Shown here: one piece after another, positions 8,317 to 17,890 of the stretch
How positions within the stretch are numbered: position 1 is the stretch's first letter
Layout: each line of letters begins with the position of its first letter
Source: Paraburkholderia sejongensis
GTDB taxonomy: Bacteria > Pseudomonadota > Gammaproteobacteria > Burkholderiales > Burkholderiaceae
NCBI RefSeq assembly: GCF_020880815.1
Contig: NZ_JAJITD010000001.1
Span: forward strand, 784,003 to 848,002
DNA: 64,000 nucleotides
Direction: 5' to 3'
Program-made: the position numbers and the translations under genes
Notes under the pieces: model-generated
The model's database searches: none
What the model saw: the letters and a program-made list of their open reading frames with translations, nothing else
What the model was told of the DNA's origin: nothing

Positions 8317-10050
8317 GTGCTTTCATTCCTGCTGAAGCTGCGCACCCGCGCCCAACGCCTGTTCCGTCTCTCCGAAGCTCATACGATGCTGGTCTGGTCG
8401 GTCGTGGTCGGCATCGCCGGCGCGTTCGCGACCATCCTGTTTCGCAAGGGCATCGATCTGGTGCAATTCGCGCTGTCCGGGCACACCGGCAGCTTCGTCG
8501 AAACCGCGCGCAGCCTGCCGTGGCATAGCCGCATCTGGCTGCCGGCCGCGGGCGGTCTGGTCGCCGGCGTGTTTCTGCTGATCGCGCAGCGCCACGCCGA
8601 CAAGCGCGTGCACACCGACTACATGGAAGCGGTCGCGATCGGCGACGGCGTGGTGCCGGTGCGGCTCAGTTTGTGGCGCAGCGTGTCGTCGCTGTTCACG
8701 ATCGCGAGCGGCGGCTCGATCGGCCGCGAAGGTCCGATGGTGCAGCTCGCGGCGCTCGCGTCGTCGCTGATCGGCCGCTGGGTCCACTTCGATCCGCCGC
8801 GGCTGCGTTTGCTGGTGGCCTGCGGCGCGGCCGCCGGTATCACCTCCGCGTACAGCGCGCCGATCGCCGGCGCGTTCTTCGTCACCGAAATCGTGCTCGG
8901 CTCGATCGCGATGGAAAGCTTCGGGCCGGTGCTGGTCTCCGCGGTGGTCGCCAACATCACGATGCGCGAATTCGCCGGCTACAAGCCGCCGTACGAAATG
9001 CCGGTGTTCCCGACCGTGACCGGCCTCGAAGTGTTGCTGTTCGTCGCGCTCGGCGCGCTGTGCGGCGCGCTCGCGCCGCAGTTCCTGCGGCTGCTCGATG
9101 CGTCGAAGGCCGGCTTTCGCAAGCTGCCGGTGCCGTTGCCGCTGCGGCTCGCGCTCGGCGGCCTGATCGTCGGCGTCATCTCGGTCTGGGAGCCCGAGGT
9201 ATGGGGCAACGGCTACAGCGTGGTGAACTCGATCCTGCATTCGCCGTGGACGTGGACCGCGCTGGTGGTCGTGCTGGTCTGCAAGCTCGCGGCAACCGCG
9301 GCGACCGCCGGCTCGGGCGCGGTCGGCGGGGTGTTCACGCCGACGCTGTTCGTCGGCGCGGCACTGGGCTCGCTGTTCGGCCAGGGGATGAACGAGCTGT
9401 GGCCGCATACGACCTCGGCCGCCTACGCATACGCGATGGTCGGCATGGGCGCGTTCCTCGCGGCCGCGGCCCAGGCCCCGCTGATGGCGATCCTGATGAT
9501 CTTCGAGATGACGCTCAGCTATCAGGTGGTGCTGCCGCTGATGCTGTCGTGCGTGGTCGCGTACTTCGTCGCGCGCTCGATCCGCGAAGCGTCGATGTAC
9601 GAAATCACGCTGCGCCGCAATCGCGAGGAACAGGAGCGCAGCCGCCTGCGCGCGACCCAGATGCGCGAGCTGATCCGGCCCGCCGAGACGGTGGTGCCGC
9701 CGAACGCGACCGTGGCGGACATGACGCGGGTGTTCCTCGAATATCCGGTCAAGTATCTGTATGTCGCGAACCAGTCCGGCGCGTTTCTCGGCGTGGTCGC
9801 GCTAAAGGACATCACCTCCGATCTGCTCGACAAACGCGACACCTCGGCGAAGACCGCCGCCGATTATCTGCAGCCGCATTTCGATGTGCTGACGCCGGAC
9901 ATGTCGCTCGGCGTCGCGTTGCAGCACTTCATGGCCTTTCAGGGCGAGCGGCTGCCGGTGGTCGAAAGCGCCGCGCATCCGACGCTCGCCGGGGTGGTCT
10001 ACAAAAGCTCGCTGCTCGATGCGTATTTCCGGATGAATCCCGGCCGTTAG
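8317..10050 (+). CDS. clcB: ClC chloride channel/transporter with C-terminal CBS pair (ClcB-like)
   Basis: A roughly 577-residue membrane protein. The ClC signature GSIGREGP carries the gating glutamate, and GSGAVGGVFTPTLFVGAALG carries the GxFxP anion-site motif. About 120 C-terminal residues resemble a tandem CBS pair (LIRPAETVVPPNATVADMTR onward). The canonical GSGIP serine loop is not evident. By hand alignment, the internal proton glutamate of the Escherichia coli antiporter is replaced by Ile (FVTEIV against FIIEEM). The start is uncertain: GTG at 8317 is chosen, and an in-frame GTG at 8272 lies right after the preceding hairpin. Confidence 0.85.
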   Translation: MLSFLLKLRTRAQRLFRLSEAHTMLVWSVVVGIAGAFATILFRKGIDLVQFALSGHTGSFVETARSLPWHSRIWLPAAGGLVAGVFLLIAQRHADKRVHTDYMEAVAIGDGVVPVRLSLWRSVSSLFTIASGGSIGREGPMVQLAALASSLIGRWVHFDPPRLRLLVACGAAAGITSAYSAPIAGAFFVTEIVLGSIAMESFGPVLVSAVVANITMREFAGYKPPYEMPVFPTVTGLEVLLFVALGALCGALAPQFLRLLDASKAGFRKLPVPLPLRLALGGLIVGVISVWEPEVWGNGYSVVNSILHSPWTWTALVVVLVCKLAATAATAGSGAVGGVFTPTLFVGAALGSLFGQGMNELWPHTTSAAYAYAMVGMGAFLAAAAQAPLMAILMIFEMTLSYQVVLPLMLSCVVAYFVARSIREASMYEITLRRNREEQERSRLRATQMRELIRPAETVVPPNATVADMTRVFLEYPVKYLYVANQSGAFLGVVALKDITSDLLDKRDTSAKTAADYLQPHFDVLTPDMSLGVALQHFMAFQGERLPVVESAAHPTLAGVVYKSSLLDAYFRMNPGR

Positions 10051-10304
10051 GGGCGCAGGCTGCCGGCTTCGCGACGCGCGAGCCGCGGGCCTCGCACCGC
10101 CTGCGCCGCATTCGTGCCATCATCCGGAAACTACAATTCGGTTTTGTGCAAATGGGCGCGCGTTGCCGGATTTGCCATCTAAGATGGAAGAGCAGCGCCG
10201 CCGCTCATCGCCACGCCGCCGGTAGCTTGCATCGTCCTTACGACGCGGGACGGCACAAGGTTTGCTGAACTGATAGCGCCGCATGAGATTGAGGAGGTCG
10301 GGCG

Positions 10305-10559
10305 ATGAAAACCTCGACACTGTTGATCATGGTGACGCTGTCGGCCTCGTGCTTCGCAGCGCCAGTTCATACCGCGTCGGACAGCACGGATTCGACGGTG
10401 CTCGCGCAACGCGCCAACGCCGCGCCGGTCGCCCCGCCGGCCCCGGATGTCGCGTCCAGCGACGCGAGCCGTCCGCAGCGCTGGGAGCATATTGCACTGC
10501 CGAAGTCGCGCCACCTGGAGCGCAGTCTGACCGGGCAGAACGAGCATCTGACGACCTGA
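10305..10559 (+). CDS. Small secreted protein of unknown function
   Basis: An 84-residue product with a signal-peptide-like N-terminus (MKTSTLLIMVTLSASCFAA, cleavage likely near residue 19). The rest is Ala/Pro/Ser-rich, hydrophilic and without recognised domains. ATG at 10305 has a strong GAGGAG site. The mature part includes WEHIALPKSRHLERS. Its neighbours give no functional hint. Confidence 0.65.
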   Translation: MKTSTLLIMVTLSASCFAAPVHTASDSTDSTVLAQRANAAPVAPPAPDVASSDASRPQRWEHIALPKSRHLERSLTGQNEHLTT

Positions 10560-10709
10560 GGGCCGCCCCCGGTCGGCGCGTGACAGGCGGCAACGCGATA
10601 GCGGGCTGGCCGGGTCGCGGTCGATGCGTGAGCCCGCATTGGGCGAATCCGCTCGCGCCGCCTTCAACTCATGCGGCGGCACTCACAACATCCATCAAGG
10701 AGCATGCGC

Positions 10710-10940
10710 ATGACGGCCTCGGGCATCCCCGGCGAGTCGATCGATCTGCAGATCGCCGACGTTCTCAGCGAAGTCCAGTTTCCGACCAACAAGGATGCGC
10801 TCGTCGACGCCGCGCGCGAAGCCGGCGCGAGCAACGAGGTACTGGCGATGCTCGACGGCATGCCGGAACAGGATTACGGCGATATCGAGTCGGTCACGCG
10901 GCTGATTGGCGGCAACTACGGACCCGGATTGGGCATTTAG
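10710..10940 (+). CDS. DUF2795 domain protein
   Basis: A 76-residue protein matching the DUF2795 pattern: a short helix, then VQFPTNKDALVDAAREAGASNEVLAMLDGMPEQDYGDIESV. ATG at 10710 has AAGGAG about eight bases upstream. DUF2795 proteins are small and acidic with unknown function. The gene ends 147 bp before the end of a convergent LysR gene. Confidence 0.75.
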   Translation: MTASGIPGESIDLQIADVLSEVQFPTNKDALVDAAREAGASNEVLAMLDGMPEQDYGDIESVTRLIGGNYGPGLGI

Positions 10941-11087
10941 ATAGCGGCCTGCGGCGGTCGGGGCCGCATCGGGGCCCCGTCGGGGCCGCATTGGGCACCG
11001 GCGTACAGGCCCCGCGAGGCACCGCGAGCCGCCGCGTCGCGGCAACTCACGCGAGCATCCACCCCGGCCGCGCCCCGCCTCCCCCCA

Positions 11088-12188
11088 TCAAAGCTGCGAC
11101 GACGCGGCGATCCGCGTGCGCGGCGCCCGTGCCGCCCGGCGGGTGCTCTGGCGCGCCGGCCGCGCGGAGTCTGCAACCGCGTCGGCGACCGCTTCGGCAA
11201 CCACGTGGACATCATCGAACCGGTCGACGGCGGCCCGCCCTAGCGGCCCGGCCGCCGCACGCGCATGCGCGGCGCCGCGTGCGAGCCGCGCCGGTGTGCT
11301 CTCCGGCTGAAAATGTTCGACGAGGTGATCGATGAAGGTGCGCACCTTCGCCGGCAGATGCAGACGGCTCGGATAAGCAATCGTGATTTCGATCGGCGGC
11401 AGCTGGTAGTCGTCGAGCAGGCGCACGAGCCGCCCGGAGGCGAGGTCGCGGCCGATCAGATAACTCGGCAAAATCGCGACGCCCATCCCCAACAGCGCGA
11501 ACTGCCGCAGCATTTCGGTGTTGTTGGCCCCGATCGCATTCGCGGGGCGCACCCGCACCTCGCCGTCAGGCCCTCGGAAGACGCGCTCCTCGCCGCCCTG
11601 CTCGGCTGGCCGGCTCAAACACGGATGGCGCAGCAGATCTTGCGGGCGCGTCGGCGTACCGTGCCGCGCCAGATAATCGGGCGTCGCGCAGACCGTCATA
11701 TAGCCGGTCGTCAAGCGCCGCGTGACGATGCTCGCGCTGCGCATCGAGCGGGTCGCCAGAATGCCGACGTCGAAACCCTCTTCGACCAGATCGACGTGGC
11801 GATCGGCCAGCGTGACGTCGGGCACGACAGCCGGGTAACGCGCTGCGTACGACTGCACGAGCGGCGCGAGGCTGTGCAGCCCGAACACGACCGGCGCGAC
11901 GATCCGCAGCGTGCCGACCGGCTCGTGATTGCGCGCGACCACCATCTGCTCGACGCCTTCGAGGTCGGCAAGGATGTGACGCACGCGCTCCAGATAGGTC
12001 GCGCCCGCTTCGGTCAGCGACAGCCGGCGCGTGGTGCGGTTCAGCAGCCGGGTGCCCAGCCGCGTCTCCAGATCCGCGACATGCCGTGTGACCACCGCGG
12101 ACGAGATATCCAGCGCGCCCGCCGCGCGGACGAAGCTGCCCAGGTCTGCGACTTTGACGAACACGCGCATCGACTGCAGTTGATTCAT
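11088..12188 (-). CDS. LysR-family regulator with a 70-residue C-terminal extension
   Basis: A 366-residue LysR-type regulator of the group that starts MxxLQSMRVFVKVADLGSF. The helix-turn-helix is normal and the effector domain ends near VRTFIDHLVEHF at about residue 295. About 70 further residues follow, rich in Ala and Arg and without family similarity, so the usual stop seems to have been lost and reading continues into GC-rich DNA. ATG at 12188 has CAGGAG nine bases upstream. No divergent target is obvious; the nearest plus-strand gene is the small ORF at 12453. Confidence 0.8.
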   Translation of the reverse strand: MNQLQSMRVFVKVADLGSFVRAAGALDISSAVVTRHVADLETRLGTRLLNRTTRRLSLTEAGATYLERVRHILADLEGVEQMVVARNHEPVGTLRIVAPVVFGLHSLAPLVQSYAARYPAVVPDVTLADRHVDLVEEGFDVGILATRSMRSASIVTRRLTTGYMTVCATPDYLARHGTPTRPQDLLRHPCLSRPAEQGGEERVFRGPDGEVRVRPANAIGANNTEMLRQFALLGMGVAILPSYLIGRDLASGRLVRLLDDYQLPPIEITIAYPSRLHLPAKVRTFIDHLVEHFQPESTPARLARGAAHARAAAGPLGRAAVDRFDDVHVVAEAVADAVADSARPARQSTRRAARAPRTRIAASSQL

Positions 12189-12452
12189 GGGACGACTCCT
12201 GCACCGGTTAAGCCGGGCCGGCGGCGCCACCGTTGCCGCCCTCTCGGCCCGTGCGGCACGACTGCGCGCGGGCTTGCCCAACCCAATCGATTGTATCGAC
12301 GCGACCTGTCCCAACCCTGACCCGGACATGACAATCCGGTCAGAAACGGCGCACCGTCCAAACCGGGTCACTGTTGCGGTGTCTATTGCGGATTCCGACT
12401 AGGTATAAACCCCTAGTTTTGATAACATGGCGGCCCAAAGGAAATTACCGCC

Positions 12453-12665
12453 ATGCCACATCGTTTTCAGCTTCTGGAAAAAATTGCGTTTTCGCTGGTC
12501 TGCTGGTCGGCCGCCGCCGGCACCGCCTATATCGGTTACGAGCGCTGCCCGGACACCCAGACCGTGCTGCACGCGGGGGAGAAATTCCTCAGCGCCAGCG
12601 GCCAATACGCATTCGCGTGCGCGGCGCCCGCCGCCGACATCTGCGCGCAACTGCCCACCGACTGA
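12453..12665 (+). CDS. Small membrane-anchored cysteine-containing protein, unknown
   Basis: A 70-residue ORF with one N-terminal hydrophobic segment (IAFSLVCWSAAAGTAYIGY) and further cysteines at the end of that segment and in the tail (ERCPD, FACAA, DICAQ). An AAGGAA site lies about 10 bases upstream and a clear terminator follows, which supports a real transcript. It was not recognised. The exported tail with paired cysteines suggests a disulphide-bonded periplasmic segment, but this is inference. Confidence 0.55.
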   Translation: MPHRFQLLEKIAFSLVCWSAAAGTAYIGYERCPDTQTVLHAGEKFLSASGQYAFACAAPAADICAQLPTD

Positions 12666-12711
12666 TTGGCGCGGCCTCCGCTGAATTTCCGCAGGTTTCC
12701 ACCTGGTACCC

Positions 12712-12743
12712 AACGCGCGAGCCCTTGCGGCTCGCGCGTTTTT
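12712..12743 (+). terminator. Rho-independent terminator
   Basis: A 12-bp stem (AACGCGCGAGCC with its complement) and a CTTGC loop run into five T residues. It lies between the small plus-strand ORF and the convergent tetR. Confidence 0.85.
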
Positions 12744-12772
12744 GCGCTTATTCGCTGACGCCGGTCAGCTGA

Positions 12773-13390
12773 TCACGCATCGCGCCCGAACACCACGCGC
12801 GCAAAGAAACCGGCCAGCAACGACTCGACCATTTCCGCCGGCACGTTCTGCGGATCGACCGTGTAGAAGAACTGCACACCGTCGCACAGCCCCATTAGTC
12901 CGACTGCGAGTTGTTCCGGCTGCATCGGCATCGACATCCCCACCCGCTGCGCGAACTCGCGAATGTATGCGCTCAACTGCTCGAACTTCTCGTGCATGAA
13001 CGCGTTGAAGCGCACCCGGAAGCGGCCGTCGCGCACCGCCAGCAGCTTCGCCTCGGCCCACAGCAGAAAACACTTGTTCTGCCGATGCAGCGTGCTGTAG
13101 TACTGCAGCACGCGCGCCTGCATTTCCTCGGGCGTCGCCGCGCTGTCGAAGATCGCGCGCAGACCCGCCTGCATCGCTTCGTGATCGCGCCTCAATAGCT
13201 CCAGAAACAGTTCGCTCTTGCTGCGGAAGTTCGAGTAGAACGCGCCGCGGGTATAACCGGCGGCCGCGGCAATGTCCTCGACGCTCGCCGCGACGAAGCC
13301 CTTCTTCATGAAAGTCGTCTGCGCGGCATCGAGCAGACGCGCGCGTGTCTGATCCTTGCTTTGCTCTCTCGTCAGTCTTTGCCGTTTCAT
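12773..13390 (-). CDS. TetR-family repressor of the divergent RND efflux operon
   Basis: A 205-residue TetR/AcrR regulator. The N-terminal DNA-binding region is classic (TRARLLDAAQTTFMKKGF, then VEDIAAAAGYTRGAFYSNFRSKSELF), followed by a helical ligand domain. ATG at 13390 gives the canonical length; 15 extra residues in the longer frame look spurious. It is divergent to the membrane-fusion/RND/outer-membrane operon, and the gap contains ATACA-TCTC-TGTAT. Such repressors are usually released by pump substrates. Confidence 0.88.
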   Translation of the reverse strand: MKRQRLTREQSKDQTRARLLDAAQTTFMKKGFVAASVEDIAAAAGYTRGAFYSNFRSKSELFLELLRRDHEAMQAGLRAIFDSAATPEEMQARVLQYYSTLHRQNKCFLLWAEAKLLAVRDGRFRVRFNAFMHEKFEQLSAYIREFAQRVGMSMPMQPEQLAVGLMGLCDGVQFFYTVDPQNVPAEMVESLLAGFFARVVFGRDA

Positions 13391-13439
13391 ACACACCACT
13401 CTAATCTGCGCCGGAACCGGACTGTGTCCGCCCATTCGG

Positions 13440-13490
13440 ATACATCTCTGTATTAGAATTCAAATCGTCATTTAAAGCCATACCCGTATG
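13440..13490. promoter_or_regulatory. Probable TetR operators between tetR and the RND operon
   Basis: Two short inverted repeats lie in the divergent gap: ATACA-TCTC-TGTAT (13440-13453) and CATAC-CC-GTATG (13479-13490). Both fit the size of TetR half-sites and would overlap the efflux promoter. The assignment rests on position. Confidence 0.5.
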
Positions 13491-13577
13491 CGAATCGCAT
13501 CGCGCGAAATACGGGTCTTCGCTGGCGGGCCGCTGCGGCTTGCCGTGTTCGTTCGCTGTCTCCAGGTTGGGGTAATT

Positions 13578-14753
13578 GTGAAGCGTCCCGGTTCTCCCGC
13601 ATCGTCAGCGATGCGCCAGCAGTCCCCCGTGCAGTGGTCTTTCCTCCTGTCCAGCCGCCCGGCCCGCGCGCTCGCGCTGGCCGGTCTCGTCACGCTTGGC
13701 GCCTGTTCGCGCCATGAAGCCGCGGCGCCCGCGCCGCGCCCGGTGGTCGCGCTGGCCGTCCACGCGGACGGTCAGGCATTGCAAGCGGCTTCGCTGCCCG
13801 GCGAAGTGCAGGCGCGCTATTCGACGCCGCTGTCGTTCCGGGTTGCCGGCAAGATCATCGAGCGGCGTGTGCGGCTCGGCGATACGGTCAAAAACGGCGA
13901 AGTGGTCGCGCTGCTCGATCCGGCCGATGCGCAGAAAAACGCCGCCAGCTCGCAGGCTCAACTCGACGCCGCGCAACACAACCTCGCCTACGCGCAGCAG
14001 CAGCTCGAGCGCGACCGCGCCCAGGCGAAAGAAAACCTGATTGCGCCGGCGCAGCTCGAACAGACCACCAATGCGTACGCCAGCGCGCTCGCGCAACGCG
14101 ATCAGGCGCAGCAGCAGGCAGCGCTCGCCAAAAACCAGTTGCAGTACACGACGCTCGTCGCCGGTCATGCGGGCGTGATCACCGCCGAGCAGGCCGATAC
14201 CGGCCAGAACGTGTCGGCCGGCCAGGCCGTCTACAACCTCGCGTGGAGCGGCGACGTCGACGTGCTGTGCGACGTGCCCGAAAGCGCGCTCGCGTCGTTC
14301 GCGGTCGGCCAGCCCGCCAGCGTCGCGCTCGCCGCGCTGCCGGGCCGCAAGTTCAGCGCGCGGGTGCGCGAGCTGTCGCCGGCCGCCGATCAGCAAAGCC
14401 GCACGTGGCGCGCGCGTCTGACGCTCATCAATCCCGGCGCCGACGTGCGCCTTGGCATGACCGCCGACGTCACGCCCGCGGCGCCGGCCGCCGCGCCCGG
14501 CGGCGTGTTTACGCTACCGGTCACCGCGCTGTTCCATCAGGGCCGCCAGCCGGCCGTGTGGGTCGTGCGGGCGGCCGACAATACGCTCGAACTGCGCCCG
14601 GTGACCGTCACGCGCTTTTACGAGCGCACGATCGTCGTCAGCGAAGGCCTGAAGGACGGGGAAAGCGTGGTGCTGCAAGGCGTGCACACGGTGAGCGCCG
14701 GCGAGAAAGTCCGCCCGATCGCGCCGCTGCATCCCGAGGACTTCGCTTCATGA
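13578..14753 (+). CDS. RND efflux periplasmic adaptor (membrane fusion lipoprotein)
   Basis: A roughly 391-residue HlyD/AcrA-type adaptor. It has a lipobox (VTLGAC followed by Ser), a biotinyl-lipoyl half-motif (SFRVAGKIIERRVRLGDTVKNGEVVALLD), a Gln/Ala-rich coiled-coil hairpin, and the second lipoyl half and barrel domains (TLVAGHAGVITAEQADTGQNV). GTG at 13578 has a weak GGTTGGGG upstream; ATG at 13611 is an alternative that also keeps the lipoprotein signal. The stop overlaps the next start (ATGA), so translation is coupled to the pump gene. Confidence 0.88.
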   Translation: MKRPGSPASSAMRQQSPVQWSFLLSSRPARALALAGLVTLGACSRHEAAAPAPRPVVALAVHADGQALQAASLPGEVQARYSTPLSFRVAGKIIERRVRLGDTVKNGEVVALLDPADAQKNAASSQAQLDAAQHNLAYAQQQLERDRAQAKENLIAPAQLEQTTNAYASALAQRDQAQQQAALAKNQLQYTTLVAGHAGVITAEQADTGQNVSAGQAVYNLAWSGDVDVLCDVPESALASFAVGQPASVALAALPGRKFSARVRELSPAADQQSRTWRARLTLINPGADVRLGMTADVTPAAPAAAPGGVFTLPVTALFHQGRQPAVWVVRAADNTLELRPVTVTRFYERTIVVSEGLKDGESVVLQGVHTVSAGEKVRPIAPLHPEDFAS

Positions 14754-17700
14754 GCACGGCGCACGAAGAAGGACGCTTCAACCTGTCCGCGTGGGCGCTG
14801 CGCCATCAGGCGCTGGTGGTGTTCCTGATCGCGCTCGCGACCGCGTTCGGCATTCTCGCGTACGGACGTCTCGCGCAATCGGAAGACCCGCCGTTCACGT
14901 TCCGCGTGATGGTGATCCGCACCTACTGGCCGGGCGCGACCGCGCGCCAGGTGCAGGAGCAGTTGACCGACCGGATCGGCCGCAAGCTTCAGGAAACGCC
15001 GAACATCGATTTCGTGCGCAGCTACTCGCGCCCCGGCGAATCGCTGATCTTCTTCCAGATGAAGGACTCCGCGCCGGTGCGCGAGGTGCCCGAGACCTGG
15101 TACCAGGTACGCAAGAAAGTCGGCGACATCGCGGCGACGCTGCCGCCCGGCATCCAGGGCCCGTTTTTCAACGACGAATTCGGCGACGTCTACACCAACA
15201 TCTATACGCTCGAAGGCGACGGCTTTTCCGCCGCGCAGTTGCACGACTACGCGGACCAGTTGCGCACCGTGTTGCTGCGCGTGCCGGGCGTCGGCAAGGT
15301 CGATTACTTCGGCGATCCGGATCAGCACGTGTTCATCGAGATCGCCAACACGCAGCTCACCCGCCTCGGCATTTCGCCGCAGCAGCTCGGCCAGGCGATC
15401 AACGCGCAGAACGCGATCGCGCCGGCCGGCACGCTGACCACCCACGACGACCGCGTATTCGTGCGCCCGAGCGGCCAGTTCAACGACGTCAACGCGCTCG
15501 CCGACACGCTGATCCGCATCAACAACCGCACCTTCCGGCTCGGCGACATCGCGACGATCAGGCGCGGCTACGACGATCCGATCGTCACGCAGATGCGCTT
15601 TGGCGGTCGGCCGGTGCTCGGCATCGGCGTGACGATGCAGCCGGGCGGCGACGTGATTCGCCTCGGCAAGGCGCTGGACCAGCAGATGACGCAACTGCGC
15701 GCGGCGCTGCCGGCCGGCTTGACGCTCGTCGAAGTGTCGAGCATGCCGCGGGCCGTCGCGCGCTCGGTCGACGACTTTCTCGAAGCGGTCGCCGAAGCGG
15801 TCGCGATCGTGCTGATCGTCAGTCTGGTGTCGCTCGGCGTGCGCACCGGGATGGTCGTGGTGATCTCGATTCCGGTCGTGCTCGCGGTGACCGCGCTGTG
15901 CATGTATCTGTTCGATATCGGCCTGCACAAGGTGTCGCTCGGCACGCTGGTGCTCGCGCTCGGCCTGTTGGTCGACGACGCGATCATCGCGGTCGAGATG
16001 ATGTCGGTGAAGCTCGAACAGGGCTGGAACCGCGCGCGCGCGGCGGCCTACGCGTACACCAGCACCGCGTTTCCGATGCTGACCGGCACGCTCGTCACCG
16101 TGGCCGGCTTCCTGCCGATCGCGCTCGCGAAGTCGAGCACCGGCGAATACACGCGCTCGATCTTCGAGGTGTCGGCGATCGCGCTGATCGCGTCATGGCT
16201 CGCGGCGGTCGTGCTGATTCCGCTGCTCGGCTATCACCTGCTGCCCGAACGCAAGCGTCACGCGCACGAGCCCGACGATCACGAACACGATATCTACGAC
16301 ACGCGCTTCTATACGCGGCTGCGCGGCTGGATCGGCTGGTGCATCGAACGACGCTTCGTGGTCCTCGCGATCACCGTCGCGCTGTTCGTGCTCGCGATGG
16401 CCGGCTTCACGCTGGTGCCGCAGCAGTTCTTCCCGAGCTCGGACCGCCCTGAACTGCTGGTCGACGTGCGGCTGCCCGAAGGCGCATCATTCGATGCGAC
16501 GTTGCGTCAGGCCACGCGTCTCGAGAAGGTGCTGGTGGGCCGCCCCGAGATCGATCATTCGGTGAGCTTCGTCGGCACCGGCGCGCCGCGTTTCTATCTG
16601 CCGCTCGATCAGCAATTGCCGCAGCCGAACTTCGCGCAGTTCGTGATCACCGCGAAGTCGGTGAAGGATCGCGAGAAGCTCGCGCAGTGGCTCGAACCGC
16701 AATTGCGCGACAACTTCCCGGCCGTGCGCACGCGGCTGTCGCGGCTCGAAAACGGGCCGCCGGTCGGCTATCCGGTGCAGTTCCGCGTGAGCGGCGACGA
16801 CATCGCGACCGTGCGCTCGATCGCCGAACGCGTGGCCGCGACGCTGCGCGCGAACCGCAATACCCGCAGCGTGCAGTTCGACTGGGACGAACCGGCCGAG
16901 CGCTCCGCGCACTTCGAGATCGATCAGAAACGCGCGCGCGAGCTGGGCGTCAGCTCGGAGGACGTGTCGAGCTTCCTCGCGATGACGCTGTCCGGCTACA
17001 CGGTCACGCAGTATCGCGAGCGCGACAAGCTGATCAGCGTCGATCTGCGCGCGCCCCGCTCCGAGCGCGTCGACCCGTCGCAACTGACCGCGCTGGCGAT
17101 GCCGACGCCGAACGGCCCGGTGCCGCTCGGCACGCTCGGCCATCTGCGCAACGAGCTCGAATACGGGGTGATCTGGGAGCGCGACCGCCAGCCGACCATT
17201 ACCGTGCAATCCGACGTGGGCCCCGGCGCGCAGGGGATCGACGTCACGCACGCGGTGGATCGCGCGCTCGCGCCGATCCGCGCGACGCTGCCGGTCGGCT
17301 ACCGGATCGAGATCGGCGGCTCGGTCGAGGAAAGCGGCAAGGGGCAAAGCTCGATCGTCGCGCAGTTGCCGATCATGGTGATCGCGGTGCTGACGCTGCT
17401 GATGATCCAGTTGCAAAGCTTCGCGCGCGTGCTGATGGTCGTGCTGACCGCGCCGCTCGGACTGATCGGCGTGGTGCTGACGCTGCTGCTGTTCGGCCAG
17501 CCGTTCGGCTTCGTCGCGATGCTCGGCGTGATCGCGATGTTCGGCATCATCATGCGCAACTCGGTGATTCTGGTCGATCAGATCGAGCAGGACATCGCGT
17601 CGGGGCACAAGCGCTTCGACGCGATCGTCGGCGCGACCGTGCGACGCTTCCGGCCGATCACGCTGACCGCGGCGGCCGCGGTGCTCGCGCTGATTCCGCT

Positions 17701-17875
17701 GCTGCGCTCGAACTTTTTCGGGCCGATGGCGACCGCGCTGATGGGCGGCATCACGAGCGCGACGATTCTCACGCTGTTCTATCTGCCGGCGCTGTACGCG
17801 GCGTCGTTCCGCGTGCGCAGCGACGAGCGCGAAGCGCCGGCGCCCGGCGGCGGTGTCGCGCACACGGGCAATTGA
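14750..17875 (+). CDS. RND-family multidrug efflux transporter (inner membrane)
   Basis: A 1041-residue HAE-1/AcrB-type proton-driven pump with the usual duplicated 6+6 membrane layout and two large periplasmic loops. TM4 carries the proton-relay pair in LALGLLVDDAIIAVEMM, and the second half ends with GVIAMFGIIMRNSVILVDQI. Unlike AcrB it begins SAWALRHQALVVFLIALATAFG and has a shortened first loop motif (SEDPPFTFRVMVIRTYWPGA), as in the subgroup found with NodT-type outer membrane factors. It is the middle gene of a three-component operon. Substrates cannot be read from sequence. Confidence 0.9.
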   Translation: MSTAHEEGRFNLSAWALRHQALVVFLIALATAFGILAYGRLAQSEDPPFTFRVMVIRTYWPGATARQVQEQLTDRIGRKLQETPNIDFVRSYSRPGESLIFFQMKDSAPVREVPETWYQVRKKVGDIAATLPPGIQGPFFNDEFGDVYTNIYTLEGDGFSAAQLHDYADQLRTVLLRVPGVGKVDYFGDPDQHVFIEIANTQLTRLGISPQQLGQAINAQNAIAPAGTLTTHDDRVFVRPSGQFNDVNALADTLIRINNRTFRLGDIATIRRGYDDPIVTQMRFGGRPVLGIGVTMQPGGDVIRLGKALDQQMTQLRAALPAGLTLVEVSSMPRAVARSVDDFLEAVAEAVAIVLIVSLVSLGVRTGMVVVISIPVVLAVTALCMYLFDIGLHKVSLGTLVLALGLLVDDAIIAVEMMSVKLEQGWNRARAAAYAYTSTAFPMLTGTLVTVAGFLPIALAKSSTGEYTRSIFEVSAIALIASWLAAVVLIPLLGYHLLPERKRHAHEPDDHEHDIYDTRFYTRLRGWIGWCIERRFVVLAITVALFVLAMAGFTLVPQQFFPSSDRPELLVDVRLPEGASFDATLRQATRLEKVLVGRPEIDHSVSFVGTGAPRFYLPLDQQLPQPNFAQFVITAKSVKDREKLAQWLEPQLRDNFPAVRTRLSRLENGPPVGYPVQFRVSGDDIATVRSIAERVAATLRANRNTRSVQFDWDEPAERSAHFEIDQKRARELGVSSEDVSSFLAMTLSGYTVTQYRERDKLISVDLRAPRSERVDPSQLTALAMPTPNGPVPLGTLGHLRNELEYGVIWERDRQPTITVQSDVGPGAQGIDVTHAVDRALAPIRATLPVGYRIEIGGSVEESGKGQSSIVAQLPIMVIAVLTLLMIQLQSFARVLMVVLTAPLGLIGVVLTLLLFGQPFGFVAMLGVIAMFGIIMRNSVILVDQIEQDIASGHKRFDAIVGATVRRFRPITLTAAAAVLALIPLLRSNFFGPMATALMGGITSATILTLFYLPALYAASFRVRSDEREAPAPGGGVAHTGN

Positions 17876-17890
17876 TACGGATCACTGAGC

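Noticed and set aside
8673..10268. Long (531 aa) plus-strand open frame overlapping the ClC gene
   Set aside because: Arg/Ala-rich translation without domains. It is an out-of-frame shadow of the ClC gene, which has clear family motifs.
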